This document shows positions 43,849 to 52,316 of a DNA stretch of 58,090 nt, piece by piece. This DNA is from an uncultured Eubacterium sp. (GTDB lineage: Bacteria; Bacillota; Clostridia; Lachnospirales; Lachnospiraceae): the NCBI GenBank assembly GCA_934320655.1, contig CAKRFN010000016.1, forward strand, positions 1 to 58,090, given 5' to 3'. The notes under the pieces were generated by a model that saw nothing but the letters and a program-made list of their open reading frames with translations, was not told the DNA's origin and did not search any database. The position numbers were made by a program, and so were the translations under genes. Position 1 is the first letter of the stretch. Every line of letters begins with the position of its first letter.

Positions 43849-44214
43849 TTATTCGCAGGCATTCACGGTCTTTGTGCACACGACATTGCTGTCGGTTCCG
43901 CAAATTCCGGAGAGCAGAACCGTTCCCGCCTGTACCGGTGCGGTCACGGTAACTCGTTTAATTTCTTCCATCGCCGGGAAGATCATATCTTTGGGAATCG
44001 GCTTTGTCAGGCGGACACTGGCAAGCGGAAGTTCCCCGTTTCTCACAACAATCGAGCTGGCAATCGTCCGCTTCGGTGCAAGGAGCTCCTGACGCACATA
44101 TTCCTCGCCGCGCTTACAGGTGTGGCCTGTGATGGAGCGGATCTCCTGATTTTCTATGTCTGCCTCTATTTCACATCCATTCGGACAAATGATACAGGTA
44201 TATTGTTTTAGCAT
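43849..44214 (-). CDS. DUF1667 protein (cysteine-rich partner of FAD oxidoreductases)
   Basis: A 121-residue protein. The N-terminal CIICPNGCEIEAD and HTCKRGEEYV give the Cys pattern (CxxC...C...C) expected for a metal or Fe-S site. DUF1667 proteins are regularly encoded after a GlpA-like and an FAD-dependent oxidoreductase, as here, and are thought to form part of an electron-transfer complex. It overlaps the FAD gene by 7 bp. Confidence 0.9.
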   Translation of the reverse strand: MLKQYTCIICPNGCEIEADIENQEIRSITGHTCKRGEEYVRQELLAPKRTIASSIVVRNGELPLASVRLTKPIPKDMIFPAMEEIKRVTVTAPVQAGTVLLSGICGTDSNVVCTKTVNACE

Positions 44215-45443
44215 TCTACCGACACCTCCAATGCATTTTTTCCGACGATCTTGTCTGCTTTTACCTGAAACTGGATCATTTCAGCCGGAATCGCCTTTTT
44301 CATCCGTTTGACCGCGACTTCCCTGCCATCCTGTTTTACGACGATCCGGCAGTCTCCGTAGTGATCCCTCACGCGCAGCGATAACTGGAAATCATTTTCC
44401 CCGCTGACCGCCTGCGGAATCGTATGTCCGACACCTGCTGCCGGCTGAATGCCGATCTCACAGGCAGGAAGCTCCTCACCCTGCACATATTTTGCCGCAC
44501 ATCTCGCCAGATGCTCAGCCTCCATCGATACAAAATCCACCAGATCATGCACATGGAGCACATTTCCTGCGGAGAACACACCCGGAATCTCCGTCTGCAT
44601 AAACTCATCCACATAAGCGCCCCGCGTATGCGGATCAATCTCTATTCCGGCGGATCTCGTCAATTTATTATCCGGAAGCAGACCAACAGATAAAATCAGC
44701 GTATCACAGTCATATTTCTTTTCCGTGCCGGGAATCGGCTGCAAATGCTCGTCTACCTGTGAAACCGTGACACCCGTCAGTCTGGTATCTCCGTGAATGT
44801 CTGTGACGGTATGGCTCAGATACAGCGGAATATCATAGTCTTCGAGACACTGAATGATATTTCGCGGCAGACCGCTCGGATGCGACATGATCTCAAAAAC
44901 AGCCTGCACATGTGCACCCTCCAGCGTCAGACGGCGCGCCATAATCATTCCGATGTCTCCGGAACCAAGAATCACGACCTCTTTTGCGGGCATCCGGTTG
45001 TAAAGGTTCATATATGCCTGTGCAGTACCTGCGGTAAATACGCCTGCCGGACGCTCTCCCGGAATACCTAACGCTCCGCGGCTCCGCTCCCTGCAGCCCA
45101 TCGCAAGCACGACCGCTTTTGCCTGTATCGTGCGGATGCCATCCGCTGTGACAACCGTAACTACCTTGTCATTCGTCAGATCCGTTACCGTTGCCTTTAA
45201 CAGGTACGGAATGTGCAGGTTTTCCACACTCTCAATAAAACGCTGTGCATATTCCGGTCCGGAAAGGCTTTCTCCGAATCTGCCGAGACCGAAGCCGTCA
45301 TGAATGCACTGTCTTAAAATTCCCCCAAGTTTATCTTCGCGTTCCAAAATCAGAAGATCTGTCACACCTGCCTTGTGCAATTCCAACGCAGCCGCCAGAC
45401 CTGCCGGTCCACCACCGATAATAATAACATCCTTCTGTTCCAT
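44208..45443 (-). CDS. NAD(P)/FAD-dependent oxidoreductase
   Basis: A 411-residue two-dinucleotide-fold protein. FAD site: DVIIIGGGPAGLAAALELHK (about 5-24). NAD(P) site: EVVILGSGDIGMIMARRLTL. The second FAD segment is GVFSAGNVLHVHDLVDFVSM. It lacks the CxxC redox pair of thioredoxin reductase. Located 1 bp after the GlpA-like gene; likely passes electrons between the GlpA-like dehydrogenase and NAD(P) with the DUF1667 protein. Confidence 0.9.
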   Translation of the reverse strand: MEQKDVIIIGGGPAGLAAALELHKAGVTDLLILEREDKLGGILRQCIHDGFGLGRFGESLSGPEYAQRFIESVENLHIPYLLKATVTDLTNDKVVTVVTADGIRTIQAKAVVLAMGCRERSRGALGIPGERPAGVFTAGTAQAYMNLYNRMPAKEVVILGSGDIGMIMARRLTLEGAHVQAVFEIMSHPSGLPRNIIQCLEDYDIPLYLSHTVTDIHGDTRLTGVTVSQVDEHLQPIPGTEKKYDCDTLILSVGLLPDNKLTRSAGIEIDPHTRGAYVDEFMQTEIPGVFSAGNVLHVHDLVDFVSMEAEHLARCAAKYVQGEELPACEIGIQPAAGVGHTIPQAVSGENDFQLSLRVRDHYGDCRIVVKQDGREVAVKRMKKAIPAEMIQFQVKADKIVGKNALEVSVEC

Positions 45444-45444
45444 G

Positions 45445-46902
45445 TTAGTCTTCCTCCCTCATTTTTCCGGTTAATACCCACGAACCCGGACGGCTGTAAA
45501 CGACTTCGTTTGCCGCAAGTCCCAGTTCCTCCTCAATCAATCGCTCGATCTTCATCTGGCAGAAGCCGCTCTGACAGGTACCCATCATAGCTCTTGTGCG
45601 GTATTTGATTCCGGTCATCGTTGACACACCCAGCGGATTGTGAAGCGCAGCCCGGATCTCAGCCTTTGTGACCTGTTCACAGCTGCAGATCATTTCTCCG
45701 TATGCCGGATCTTTCGCGATCAACGCATTTCTTTCTTCCAGAGAGGCAGTGGCAAATCTTTGAATCGATTTATGTTCGGGAACAAACCGGTCATCTTTTA
45801 CAAGCGTTTCCCGATCCTTGATCAGCTCTACGACATACTGTGCGATCGGAACAGCACCGGTGAGACCGGGTGATTCGATACCGACCAGATTGACCGCGCG
45901 CGGTGCAATGTCGTCTTTAACCTCTATCTTAAAGTCCTGAATGACTCCGTTTTCATCCACCCATTTCGGCAGAATGCCTGAGAAATTCCGGATCTGATCC
46001 GCTTTGTTAATGTGCGGCCATAAATCGGATCCGCTGCGCGCCAGTGCATCGATATTCTTCTGCGGCACTCCGTAATAAGAAAAATCTGATACATTTTCCG
46101 CATCCGGTCCTACCGTCACATTGCCGTCTACGGTAGGTGTCACATGAATTCCCATATATGTATTACTCGGAACCGGATAAACAGGCATCGGCAGCAACGA
46201 TCCGAGCCGTTTGTCCAGAATGATATAGTTTCCTTTGGAGCCGATCACACGGTAGCCGGTGATTCCCAGCATATCGGAAATCTGTTTGCAGCCGAGTCCT
46301 GCCGCGTTTACAATCCATCTCGTCTTGTAATCTCCCTGATTCGTGTGAATGCAGTAGCTGTCATCCGCGCGGTCAATGCCGGTCACTTCGTGTCTGAACA
46401 AGAACTCTGCTCCGTTCTGCGCCGCATTTTCTGCCAGACTCACGGTAAAGAGAAACGGATCCATGATACCGCTGTTTTTCGACCACATTGCAAACTTTCC
46501 GATCACCGCAGGCACCAGCTCGTGCAGCTTTTTCTCGTCAATCAGTTCCAGTCCGGTCGCACCGTTGATGTCGCCCTGTTTCATGGTGCGCTTCAACTGC
46601 TCCATATCTTCATCGGTATTACCTACCAGCACTTTGCCACAGCGCTGGAACGGGAAGTCCAGCTCCTCCGAAAGATCTCCCATCATCCGGTTTCCGGCAA
46701 CACAAAACTTCGCTTTCAGCGTGTTCGCATCATAGGCGAAACCACCGTGTACTACTGCGGAATTACGTCCGCTTGTCTCATTACAGACATCCAGATTTTT
46801 TTCCATCACACCGATGTGCAACTGATATCTGGATAGTTCTCTCGCAATCGCGCTGCCTACCACCCCGGCTCCGATTACTACCACATCATATTCACCCTTC
46901 AT
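45445..46902 (-). CDS. GlpA-like FAD dehydrogenase with C-terminal BFD-type Fe-S domain
   Basis: A 485-residue protein. The N-terminal FAD site is DVVVIGAGVVGSAIARELSR, within a DAO-family fold (NAAGLGCKQISDMLG, VTVGPDAENVSDFSYYG). The C-terminal BFD-like [2Fe-2S] domain has MICSCEQVTKAEI and GTCQSGFCQMKI, supplying the CxC and CxxxxC ligands. Such proteins oxidise sn-glycerol-3-phosphate or other 2-hydroxy acids. The TRAP transporter and KDG-like kinase next to it suggest a sugar- or hydroxy-acid substrate rather than glycerol-3-phosphate (inference). First gene of a GntR-linked operon with a strong promoter. Confidence 0.88.
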   Translation of the reverse strand: MKGEYDVVVIGAGVVGSAIARELSRYQLHIGVMEKNLDVCNETSGRNSAVVHGGFAYDANTLKAKFCVAGNRMMGDLSEELDFPFQRCGKVLVGNTDEDMEQLKRTMKQGDINGATGLELIDEKKLHELVPAVIGKFAMWSKNSGIMDPFLFTVSLAENAAQNGAEFLFRHEVTGIDRADDSYCIHTNQGDYKTRWIVNAAGLGCKQISDMLGITGYRVIGSKGNYIILDKRLGSLLPMPVYPVPSNTYMGIHVTPTVDGNVTVGPDAENVSDFSYYGVPQKNIDALARSGSDLWPHINKADQIRNFSGILPKWVDENGVIQDFKIEVKDDIAPRAVNLVGIESPGLTGAVPIAQYVVELIKDRETLVKDDRFVPEHKSIQRFATASLEERNALIAKDPAYGEMICSCEQVTKAEIRAALHNPLGVSTMTGIKYRTRAMMGTCQSGFCQMKIERLIEEELGLAANEVVYSRPGSWVLTGKMREED

Positions 46903-46938
46903 AGTCTTCTCCTTTGATACATACTTCGTTTTATGTTA

Positions 46939-46961
46939 TATATTTTAGCAATTAAAATATA
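46939..46961. promoter_or_regulatory. Inverted repeat over the GlpA-like gene's -10 box
   Basis: TATATTTTA-GCAAT-TAAAATATA is a perfect palindrome with 9-bp arms that covers the -10 box and extends past the start site. It is a candidate operator for the GntR protein encoded just upstream. Its AT-richness lowers certainty. Confidence 0.55.
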
Positions 46962-46984
46962 CATCCTAGTAAAAACTTTGTCAA
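46956..46984 (-). promoter_or_regulatory. Promoter of the GlpA-like operon
   Basis: A perfect TTGACA (46979-46984), 17-nt spacer and TATATT (46956-46961) on the minus strand, about 55 bp before the ATG, which has AAGGAG upstream. Confidence 0.85.
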
Positions 46985-47008
46985 TACGTTTTAAATAGTT
47001 TTAAGCAA

Positions 47009-47044
47009 AAAAATATCGGTACCAACTATGATACCGACATTTTT
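47009..47044 (-). terminator. Terminator after the GntR gene
   Basis: A 13-bp stem including one G-U pair (core TCGGTA/TACCGA) with a 10-nt loop, ending in T7 on the minus strand. It separates the TRAP-gntR transcript from the GlpA-like operon. Confidence 0.85.
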
Positions 47045-47046
47045 GT

Positions 47047-47727
47047 CTACTGAATGAAATAATCCGGAAATTCCTTCTGAATCGTGCCAATGTTCTCAAT
47101 ATAACGTTCCATATGGCGGCGCGCAATTTCCCTCGCTTTTTCCTTATCTTTGTGCTCAATCGCTTCTAACAGTTCTTCATGGTCCTTATAGATCTTTTCC
47201 TTTGTCTGGCAGCGAAAACTCAGAATCGTCGTGCGGTCAAAATGCGGCGCGACTCCCTCGACCAGCTCGCACCAATAACTCCGCCCGCACATATGATAAA
47301 GCATTTTATGGAATTCTTTATCATAGTAAAACATTTTTTCCTCATCGCCGCGCTTGATATACAACTGCCATAATGCGATATTCTCCCAGAGCCGGTCGAT
47401 GTCCTCCGGTGTCAGAAGCTCACATGCCATCACCGCGATCTCCGCCTCCAGCACACTGCGCAGATGTCTCACTTCCTCAACCAGCCCCGGATCGATATAG
47501 GATACATAAGTGCCTATTTTCGGCTTTATTTCTATCAGCTTTTTCTGTGCCAGTCCCAGCTCCGCCTCGCGGAACGGTGTCCGGCTGACCCCCAGTAGAT
47601 TGCAGATCTCCTGATCGACCAGCCGTTCCCCCGGCTTCAGTTCGGTATTTACAATGCTATGTATTAACACGCGAAGAACATAATCCTTTGCGGATTCCTG
47701 CTTTTCCTTTTCCAAAATCGATATCAC
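47047..47727 (-). CDS. GntR-family regulator (FCD domain)
   Basis: A 226-residue regulator from the GTG at 47727, preferred because GGAGG lies 7 nt upstream. Winged helix: ELKPGERLVDQEICNLLGVSRTPFREAELGL. The FCD ligand domain has metal-type residues in YYDKEFHKMLYHMCG and HEELLEAIEHKDKEKAREIARRHMERY. It follows the TRAP genes and probably responds to their imported acid. Confidence 0.9.
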   Translation of the reverse strand: MISILEKEKQESAKDYVLRVLIHSIVNTELKPGERLVDQEICNLLGVSRTPFREAELGLAQKKLIEIKPKIGTYVSYIDPGLVEEVRHLRSVLEAEIAVMACELLTPEDIDRLWENIALWQLYIKRGDEEKMFYYDKEFHKMLYHMCGRSYWCELVEGVAPHFDRTTILSFRCQTKEKIYKDHEELLEAIEHKDKEKAREIARRHMERYIENIGTIQKEFPDYFIQ

Positions 47728-47824
47728 GTACAAACCTCCATGTCCTGCATTTTGATATACCTATTATACACGATTTTTGCAACAGTGTCCCATTGAACAG
47801 CATGTTTTTCCAAATGTACAAAAA

Positions 47825-49114
47825 TCAGTATACCAGATTGACAAGACCTGTCGATAATACCGGAACGAACGCAATGAGCAGCATAACGATTAACAACAGC
47901 GCATAAAACGGAACTGCCTCTTTGACAAAGTCTTTGATATCGCATTTTGTCACTCCACAGGTAACGAATATCAATGTACCCATCGGCGGTGTCACACCTC
48001 CGACTGCCATAACAAAAATAAACAACATCGCAAAATGGATCTCATCGATACCGTATGCTGCTGCCACGGGAGCCAGCAGGGGAACAAGTACGATCATCGC
48101 GGCATTTCCCTCGATAAACATACCGACCAGTATCAGGAACACGATCACGATCAGCAGGAACACATACTTATTGGAAATATTGTTTGTGATGAATGCGGTC
48201 AACTGCTGCGGGATGCGCTCTCTCGTCAGAACCCATGCAAATGCGGACGCACCACCAACAATCAGCATAATAGACGCCGTCGTCGCAACACTCTCCTTCA
48301 GACCTGTCATCACATTTTTCAGCGAAATCTCACGGTAAATCACTCCCAGCAGCAATGCATACACGATCGCCACAGTTCCTGCTTCCGTCGGGGTAATGAC
48401 ACCGATACGGATGCCTCCGATGATCAGGATCGGCAGACACAGCGGTAAAATCGCCTCTTTCAGAGAATGCCCAAGCTCACCCTTCTGGCGCGGCTCCTTC
48501 TGCGCAACCTGATAGCCCCTCTTTTTTGACATAATGTACACTAAGATCATCAGCGAAACGCATAACAGGAATCCGATCCCGATTCCGGCAACAAACAGCT
48601 TTCCGATGGAAACATTTGCGATCGAACCGTATAAGATCATTCCGATTCCCGGAGGGATCAGGGGGGTAATCATCGCCGACGTCGCTGTCAGTACAGATGA
48701 AAATTCTTTGGAGTAGCCTTCTTTTTCCATTTCCGGAACGAGCATTTTTGCTTCCATCGCAGCATCTGCGAGGTTACTTCCGGACAAACCGCCCATCAAT
48801 GTAGAGAGCAGCACGTTTACCTGTCCCAATCCGCCGGTATGACGCTTGGTCAATACGTTACAAAAGTTCATGATTCGTTTCGTCACACCCGTGTAATTCA
48901 TGAATACGCCCGCACAAATAAAAAACGGAATCGCCAACAGCGGAATACTCTGTGTACCTGCGATGATCCGCTGCGCCAAAATCGCGGGTGAAGAAGCCGC
49001 ACCTAACAGGAAATAAGTGAGCGCCCCGGCAAATACCGAAATAAACACCGGCACTTTAAAGAACAGGCACAGCAGTAAAATACAACAAGCGACCATAATA
49101 ACATATACTTGCAT
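47825..49114 (-). CDS. dctM: TRAP transporter large permease, DctM type
   Basis: A 429-residue permease with about 12 transmembrane segments of the DctM/SiaM family (GALTYFLLG, LLSTLMGGLSGSNLADAAMEAK, ITPLIPPGIGMILYGSIANV, GGVTPPMGTLIFVTCGVTK). It moves the substrate with Na+ or H+. Its ATG directly follows the dctQ stop. Confidence 0.93.
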   Translation of the reverse strand: MQVYVIMVACCILLLCLFFKVPVFISVFAGALTYFLLGAASSPAILAQRIIAGTQSIPLLAIPFFICAGVFMNYTGVTKRIMNFCNVLTKRHTGGLGQVNVLLSTLMGGLSGSNLADAAMEAKMLVPEMEKEGYSKEFSSVLTATSAMITPLIPPGIGMILYGSIANVSIGKLFVAGIGIGFLLCVSLMILVYIMSKKRGYQVAQKEPRQKGELGHSLKEAILPLCLPILIIGGIRIGVITPTEAGTVAIVYALLLGVIYREISLKNVMTGLKESVATTASIMLIVGGASAFAWVLTRERIPQQLTAFITNNISNKYVFLLIVIVFLILVGMFIEGNAAMIVLVPLLAPVAAAYGIDEIHFAMLFIFVMAVGGVTPPMGTLIFVTCGVTKCDIKDFVKEAVPFYALLLIVMLLIAFVPVLSTGLVNLVY

Positions 49115-49600
49115 TTACATTTCCTCCTTAACTTGACGTAATTCACAGACAGTGTCTGCCCAAAACTGAAACATCATACAAATACAGCTCAACGGAACCG
49201 GAAGATAAATCACACCGTACTGCCAGTGCAGAATACTCGTTTTCAAATGGTAACGGAACATGATCTGTATATAATCCACGCTGTAAACAAAAATAAAGCC
49301 AAGCACAATCGTCACAACCAGCGCGATCAGAACGAGTAATACTTTCTGTGCCTTTTTCGGGCAGAGATCATACAGCATATCGATCGCCACATGTGCATGT
49401 GTCTCGAACGCATAGCGTGCGCCGAAAAAGATCACCCATATAATCATCGCCAGCTGTATCTCCTCCTGCCATGAAAACGGCTTAGAGAATACATAACGGA
49501 AAATGACACCTAAAAAAGTGACCAGAATCAATGCCACCAGTGCAACCACCGCAATCGCTATATCAATCTGTTTGAATTTTTCAATCCACTTTGTGTTCAT
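49115..49600 (-). CDS. dctQ: TRAP transporter small permease, DctQ type
   Basis: A 161-residue, four-TM subunit with the typical RYVFSKPFSWQEEIQLAMIIWVIFFGARYAFETHAHVAID region. Forms the membrane complex with DctM. Located 9 bp after dctP. Confidence 0.92.
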   Translation of the reverse strand: MNTKWIEKFKQIDIAIAVVALVALILVTFLGVIFRYVFSKPFSWQEEIQLAMIIWVIFFGARYAFETHAHVAIDMLYDLCPKKAQKVLLVLIALVVTIVLGFIFVYSVDYIQIMFRYHLKTSILHWQYGVIYLPVPLSCICMMFQFWADTVCELRQVKEEM

Positions 49601-49609
49601 AAATGCCTC

Positions 49610-50635
49610 CTACTCTGCAATGATCGCCTTCACGGTGTCCACAAGTCCTTCCGTCCAGCCATACTTTTGCTCTGCTTTCTGATAGAATGTCTGCGAAGCC
49701 TCAAACCACTCGTCCATATCCTCGACTTCATATACCTGAACATCTTCAATGATCAGCTTCGCCATGGATTTCTCCGTCTCGTCCTCAAGAATCTGATTGT
49801 TATATACACCTGCCTCCTCGCAGGTCTTTTTTAACAGCTCCTGCTGCTCCAGTGTCAACGACTCGAAAAATTCTTCTCCGCAGCACCATGTCGTCAGATC
49901 GTAAATATGGGCATCTTCACATAAATATTTTGCGACTTCCTGATATTTTCCGTTTTCAATGACCGAAACCGGATTCTCCAGTCCATCAATCGTGCTCTGC
50001 TGCAATGCCGTATACACATCACCGAGACTCATTGGCGTTCCGGCTGCGCCGAGCGCCTCCATGCTGTCCACCTGAAGCTGGTTTCCGGGGACTCGGATCT
50101 TTAAGCCCTTCATGTCCTCCGGGCTTGTCACGGGTTTTTTCGTCAATGTCTGGCGAACTCCGTAATGCCAGTTGCTGGCCAGAATCGTGAGACCGCTCGT
50201 CTCCTTCAATTCCTGCTCCTGCTCTGCCCACCAGTCACTTGCTGCCAGCTTTTCGATATCATCCCACGACCGGAATAAATAGGGTGCAAATGTCACGCTG
50301 AAATCGCTGACACCCAGATCTGCATAGAACGCACCGTTGGCAAGCGTAATAACCGAATCACCAGCGATCTCCTGATTGATAATATCTCCCTTTGTACCAA
50401 GCTGACTGGAAGGATACAGCTCCACGTGGAATTGTCCGTCGCTCTCCTCCTCGAGCAGCTCCTTCCATTTCTGGCAGGCGAGGTCAATCGGCTCGCCGGG
50501 ATTATTCTCATAGGCAATCTGAATGTTGATCACATCCGCAGATGCCGCCTGCTCCGTATCATTTCCCGCACAGCCTGTCATGCCGATACAGCCTGCTGCT
50601 AATGCAATTAGAAAAAAAGTTTTTTTCCGTTTCAT
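49610..50635 (-). CDS. dctP: TRAP substrate-binding lipoprotein, DctP type
   Basis: A 341-residue lipoprotein with signal peptide and lipobox Cys22 (MTGC). The DctP fold shows QLGTKGDIINQEIAGDS, TLTKKPVTSPEDMKGLKIRV (with the Arg that binds substrate carboxylate), and GDVYTALQQSTIDGLENPVS. It therefore probably binds an organic acid. First gene of the TRAP-gntR operon. Confidence 0.93.
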   Translation of the reverse strand: MKRKKTFFLIALAAGCIGMTGCAGNDTEQAASADVINIQIAYENNPGEPIDLACQKWKELLEEESDGQFHVELYPSSQLGTKGDIINQEIAGDSVITLANGAFYADLGVSDFSVTFAPYLFRSWDDIEKLAASDWWAEQEQELKETSGLTILASNWHYGVRQTLTKKPVTSPEDMKGLKIRVPGNQLQVDSMEALGAAGTPMSLGDVYTALQQSTIDGLENPVSVIENGKYQEVAKYLCEDAHIYDLTTWCCGEEFFESLTLEQQELLKKTCEEAGVYNNQILEDETEKSMAKLIIEDVQVYEVEDMDEWFEASQTFYQKAEQKYGWTEGLVDTVKAIIAE

Positions 50636-50743
50636 ATTGTTCCGCCTTTCTTCTAGTGTTCATAGTTGTTTGTTCATTACGTTCTCTTATTATTTTTGCT
50701 TTGTTGAAATATATAACATAGCATCTTATATTATTGTTATTAC

Positions 50744-50772
50744 ATTATATATCTGCTTTCCAGTTTATACAA
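50744..50772 (-). promoter_or_regulatory. dctP promoter
   Basis: Minus strand TTGTAT (50767-50772), 17-nt spacer, perfect TATAAT (50744-50749). The -35 lies inside an arm of the neighbouring inverted repeat. Confidence 0.65.
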
Positions 50773-50801
50773 TGCACAAAATGATGAATTTTGTGCATTG
50801 T
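50769..50801. repeat. 14-bp-arm inverted repeat over the dctP -35 box
   Basis: Perfect arms ACAATGCACAAAAT/ATTTTGTGCATTGT with a 5-nt centre. Five further T residues follow on the plus strand, giving it a terminator look in that direction, but no plus-strand gene reads into it. Operator or antisense terminator are both possible. Confidence 0.65.
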
Positions 50802-50865
50802 TTTTTGTGAATATTATACAAATGCCCTGCGGAACATTTGATGTGGCGGTAAATTTCCATCACGC

Positions 50866-50894
50866 AAAAAAAGAACCGGATCATTTAGATCCAG
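50866..50894 (-). terminator. Terminator after the small DUF2007-like gene
   Basis: On the minus strand CTGGATC/GATCCGG (50876-50894, one G-U pair, 5-nt loop) is followed by TTCTTTTTTT. It ends the CPBP-DUF2007 transcript. Confidence 0.85.
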
Positions 50895-50964
50895 TCCTTG
50901 TGTATATTGCGCCAAATGACAGACGCCTCGGCTTTCGACAAAATCGCCTGCATCGCTGCAAATC

Positions 50965-51222
50965 TCATTGTTGTATCGCAGCTCTAGCCTGCTCCAATGT
51001 TTTCTTTTCTACCAGAATCTCATACTGTTTCGCCTGTTCCGACAGATTGCCCGCACTTCCTACACTTCCCCGAAGCGTTCCTCTGCCTGACCATTCGCCC
51101 ATCCGGTCTTTTACCTTATATTGATACTTGATGCCAGCCTGATCGAGTGCATCCCTGATCGTATTAAATTTTTTCAGATCCGTGCCGATCCACAGACTTT
51201 CCGAATTGAATATTGTAAGCAT
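50965..51222 (-). CDS. Small DUF2007-like protein
   Basis: An 85-residue protein (MLTIFNSESLWIGTDLKKFN, IRDALDQAGIKYQYKVKDR, then a Gly/Ser-rich stretch and YEILVEKKTLEQARAAIQQ). The pattern of an N-terminal strand, a helix ending in AGI, and a C-terminal helix fits the DUF2007 putative signal-transducing fold, but my match is from memory. It lies 11 bp after the CPBP gene and has a good ribosome site. Function unknown. Confidence 0.6.
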   Translation of the reverse strand: MLTIFNSESLWIGTDLKKFNTIRDALDQAGIKYQYKVKDRMGEWSGRGTLRGSVGSAGNLSEQAKQYEILVEKKTLEQARAAIQQ

Positions 51223-51233
51223 ATTTCTCCCTC

Positions 51234-51944
51234 CTAGTCTGCTTGTAATGATTCCGTTACATTTTTATTGATATAAATGGCATAGGTTGATGCTATCAGT
51301 ATCAAAACAACCGATGACACATATAGTGAGGTTGTATTTTCAACATGAAATATCGAAAGCGAATTGACACAGGCGTGTGTGATGATACACGGGATCAGCG
51401 ACTTGCTTTTATAGAATATGATCACAAATAGATAACCGAGCGAAATCGCATAGCATACCTGTATCAATGTCGGGATCAGATCTGCTCCATTCAATAAATT
51501 CACAATGTGCCCTATACCAAACGTCAGCGCACTGACTACAATGGCTCTCTTAACATTATCCTTCGCCATCATCCGGAACAAAAAGCCTCTAAAAATGATT
51601 TCTTCCAAAAATCCGACATTCACCATGGTTAAAATATGAAATATGATCTCGCTCTTTGAATGATTCAGGTTGATTCCATTCCATAAATTAACGCTCGCAA
51701 TCAGTACCAATGGAACAAAATATAAATACCGCTTCAAATCTGTCACTCCGGTTATTCCATAATAAGCGGTTCTCTTTAGCATGACCATGAGTACAATCAG
51801 CGCGATCGAGAATATGGTATTTATAATTGCGCTTCTATAATTCGCAAGCCCAAAGTTCTGAATACAATAGGAATTTACCCATACATATAGAATAATTAGT
51901 GCGATACAAAACAGTGTCTCGTGTTTTTCAAATACTTTTTCCAT
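51234..51944 (-). CDS. CPBP family intramembrane metalloprotease
   Basis: A 236-residue membrane protein from the ATG at 51944 (AAGGGG 7 nt upstream; an upstream in-frame start adds 16 non-conserved residues). The CPBP/Abi motifs are present: EEIIFRGFLFR (paired Glu and Arg), ALTFGIGHIVNLL (His) and ITHACVNSLS (His). These ligate metal in Rce1-type proteases. About seven transmembrane segments. Such proteins act in prenyl-protein or bacteriocin-related processing; no bacteriocin precursor is visible nearby. Confidence 0.88.
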   Translation of the reverse strand: MEKVFEKHETLFCIALIILYVWVNSYCIQNFGLANYRSAIINTIFSIALIVLMVMLKRTAYYGITGVTDLKRYLYFVPLVLIASVNLWNGINLNHSKSEIIFHILTMVNVGFLEEIIFRGFLFRMMAKDNVKRAIVVSALTFGIGHIVNLLNGADLIPTLIQVCYAISLGYLFVIIFYKSKSLIPCIITHACVNSLSIFHVENTTSLYVSSVVLILIASTYAIYINKNVTESLQAD

Positions 51945-52316
51945 AACATTCCCCTTATAAAAATAATGATTCTCCCGCTCATTCTCCCCCAAGCAGAATA
52001 CGCTTATTATAGCACCTCCATTTTACTCTGTATACACTGTTTTTCGAGGTAAAGGCTGCAAGCAATAATTTATTTCCAACCTTCTATTGAATATTTCATT
52101 ACCTATTATTTTTACTTTTTCCGGAGGAAATGTTGCAGATTTGTATCACGTTTTTGGTAAAAATCATTCTTATTCATACCACATTGTTCGTCAAAGTCTC
52201 TCCATTTTTCCCTCCACCATGGCAATAATATAGCATGAACGAGCAAAGATGCAAATCGTCATTTTGGATTTTCGGTTCGCCCTTCATGAATTAGTGGCAG
52301 GATGGGCGTACACCAT
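51945..52316. other. 372-bp gap without a supported gene
   Basis: I see no conserved coding sequence on either strand. It contains a TATAAT box on the minus strand at about 52012 that may serve the CPBP gene. The composition becomes AT-rich, marking the start of the accessory region. Confidence 0.4.

Larger units (their letters stand above)
50636..50865. other. Gap upstream of dctP
   Basis: No gene. It holds the dctP promoter and a 33-bp inverted repeat (described separately) and an AT-rich ~100-nt untranslated leader with AAAGGCGG before the ATG. Confidence 0.6.

Noticed and set aside
50769..50801. Ordinary terminator for the DUF2007-like gene
   Set aside because: That gene already has a terminator at 50866-50894, and this repeat lacks a T-run on the minus strand.
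51234..51944. Bacteriocin-processing locus around the CPBP protease
   Set aside because: No small leader-peptide gene, ABC exporter or immunity cluster is adjacent; only a DUF2007-like gene is linked.
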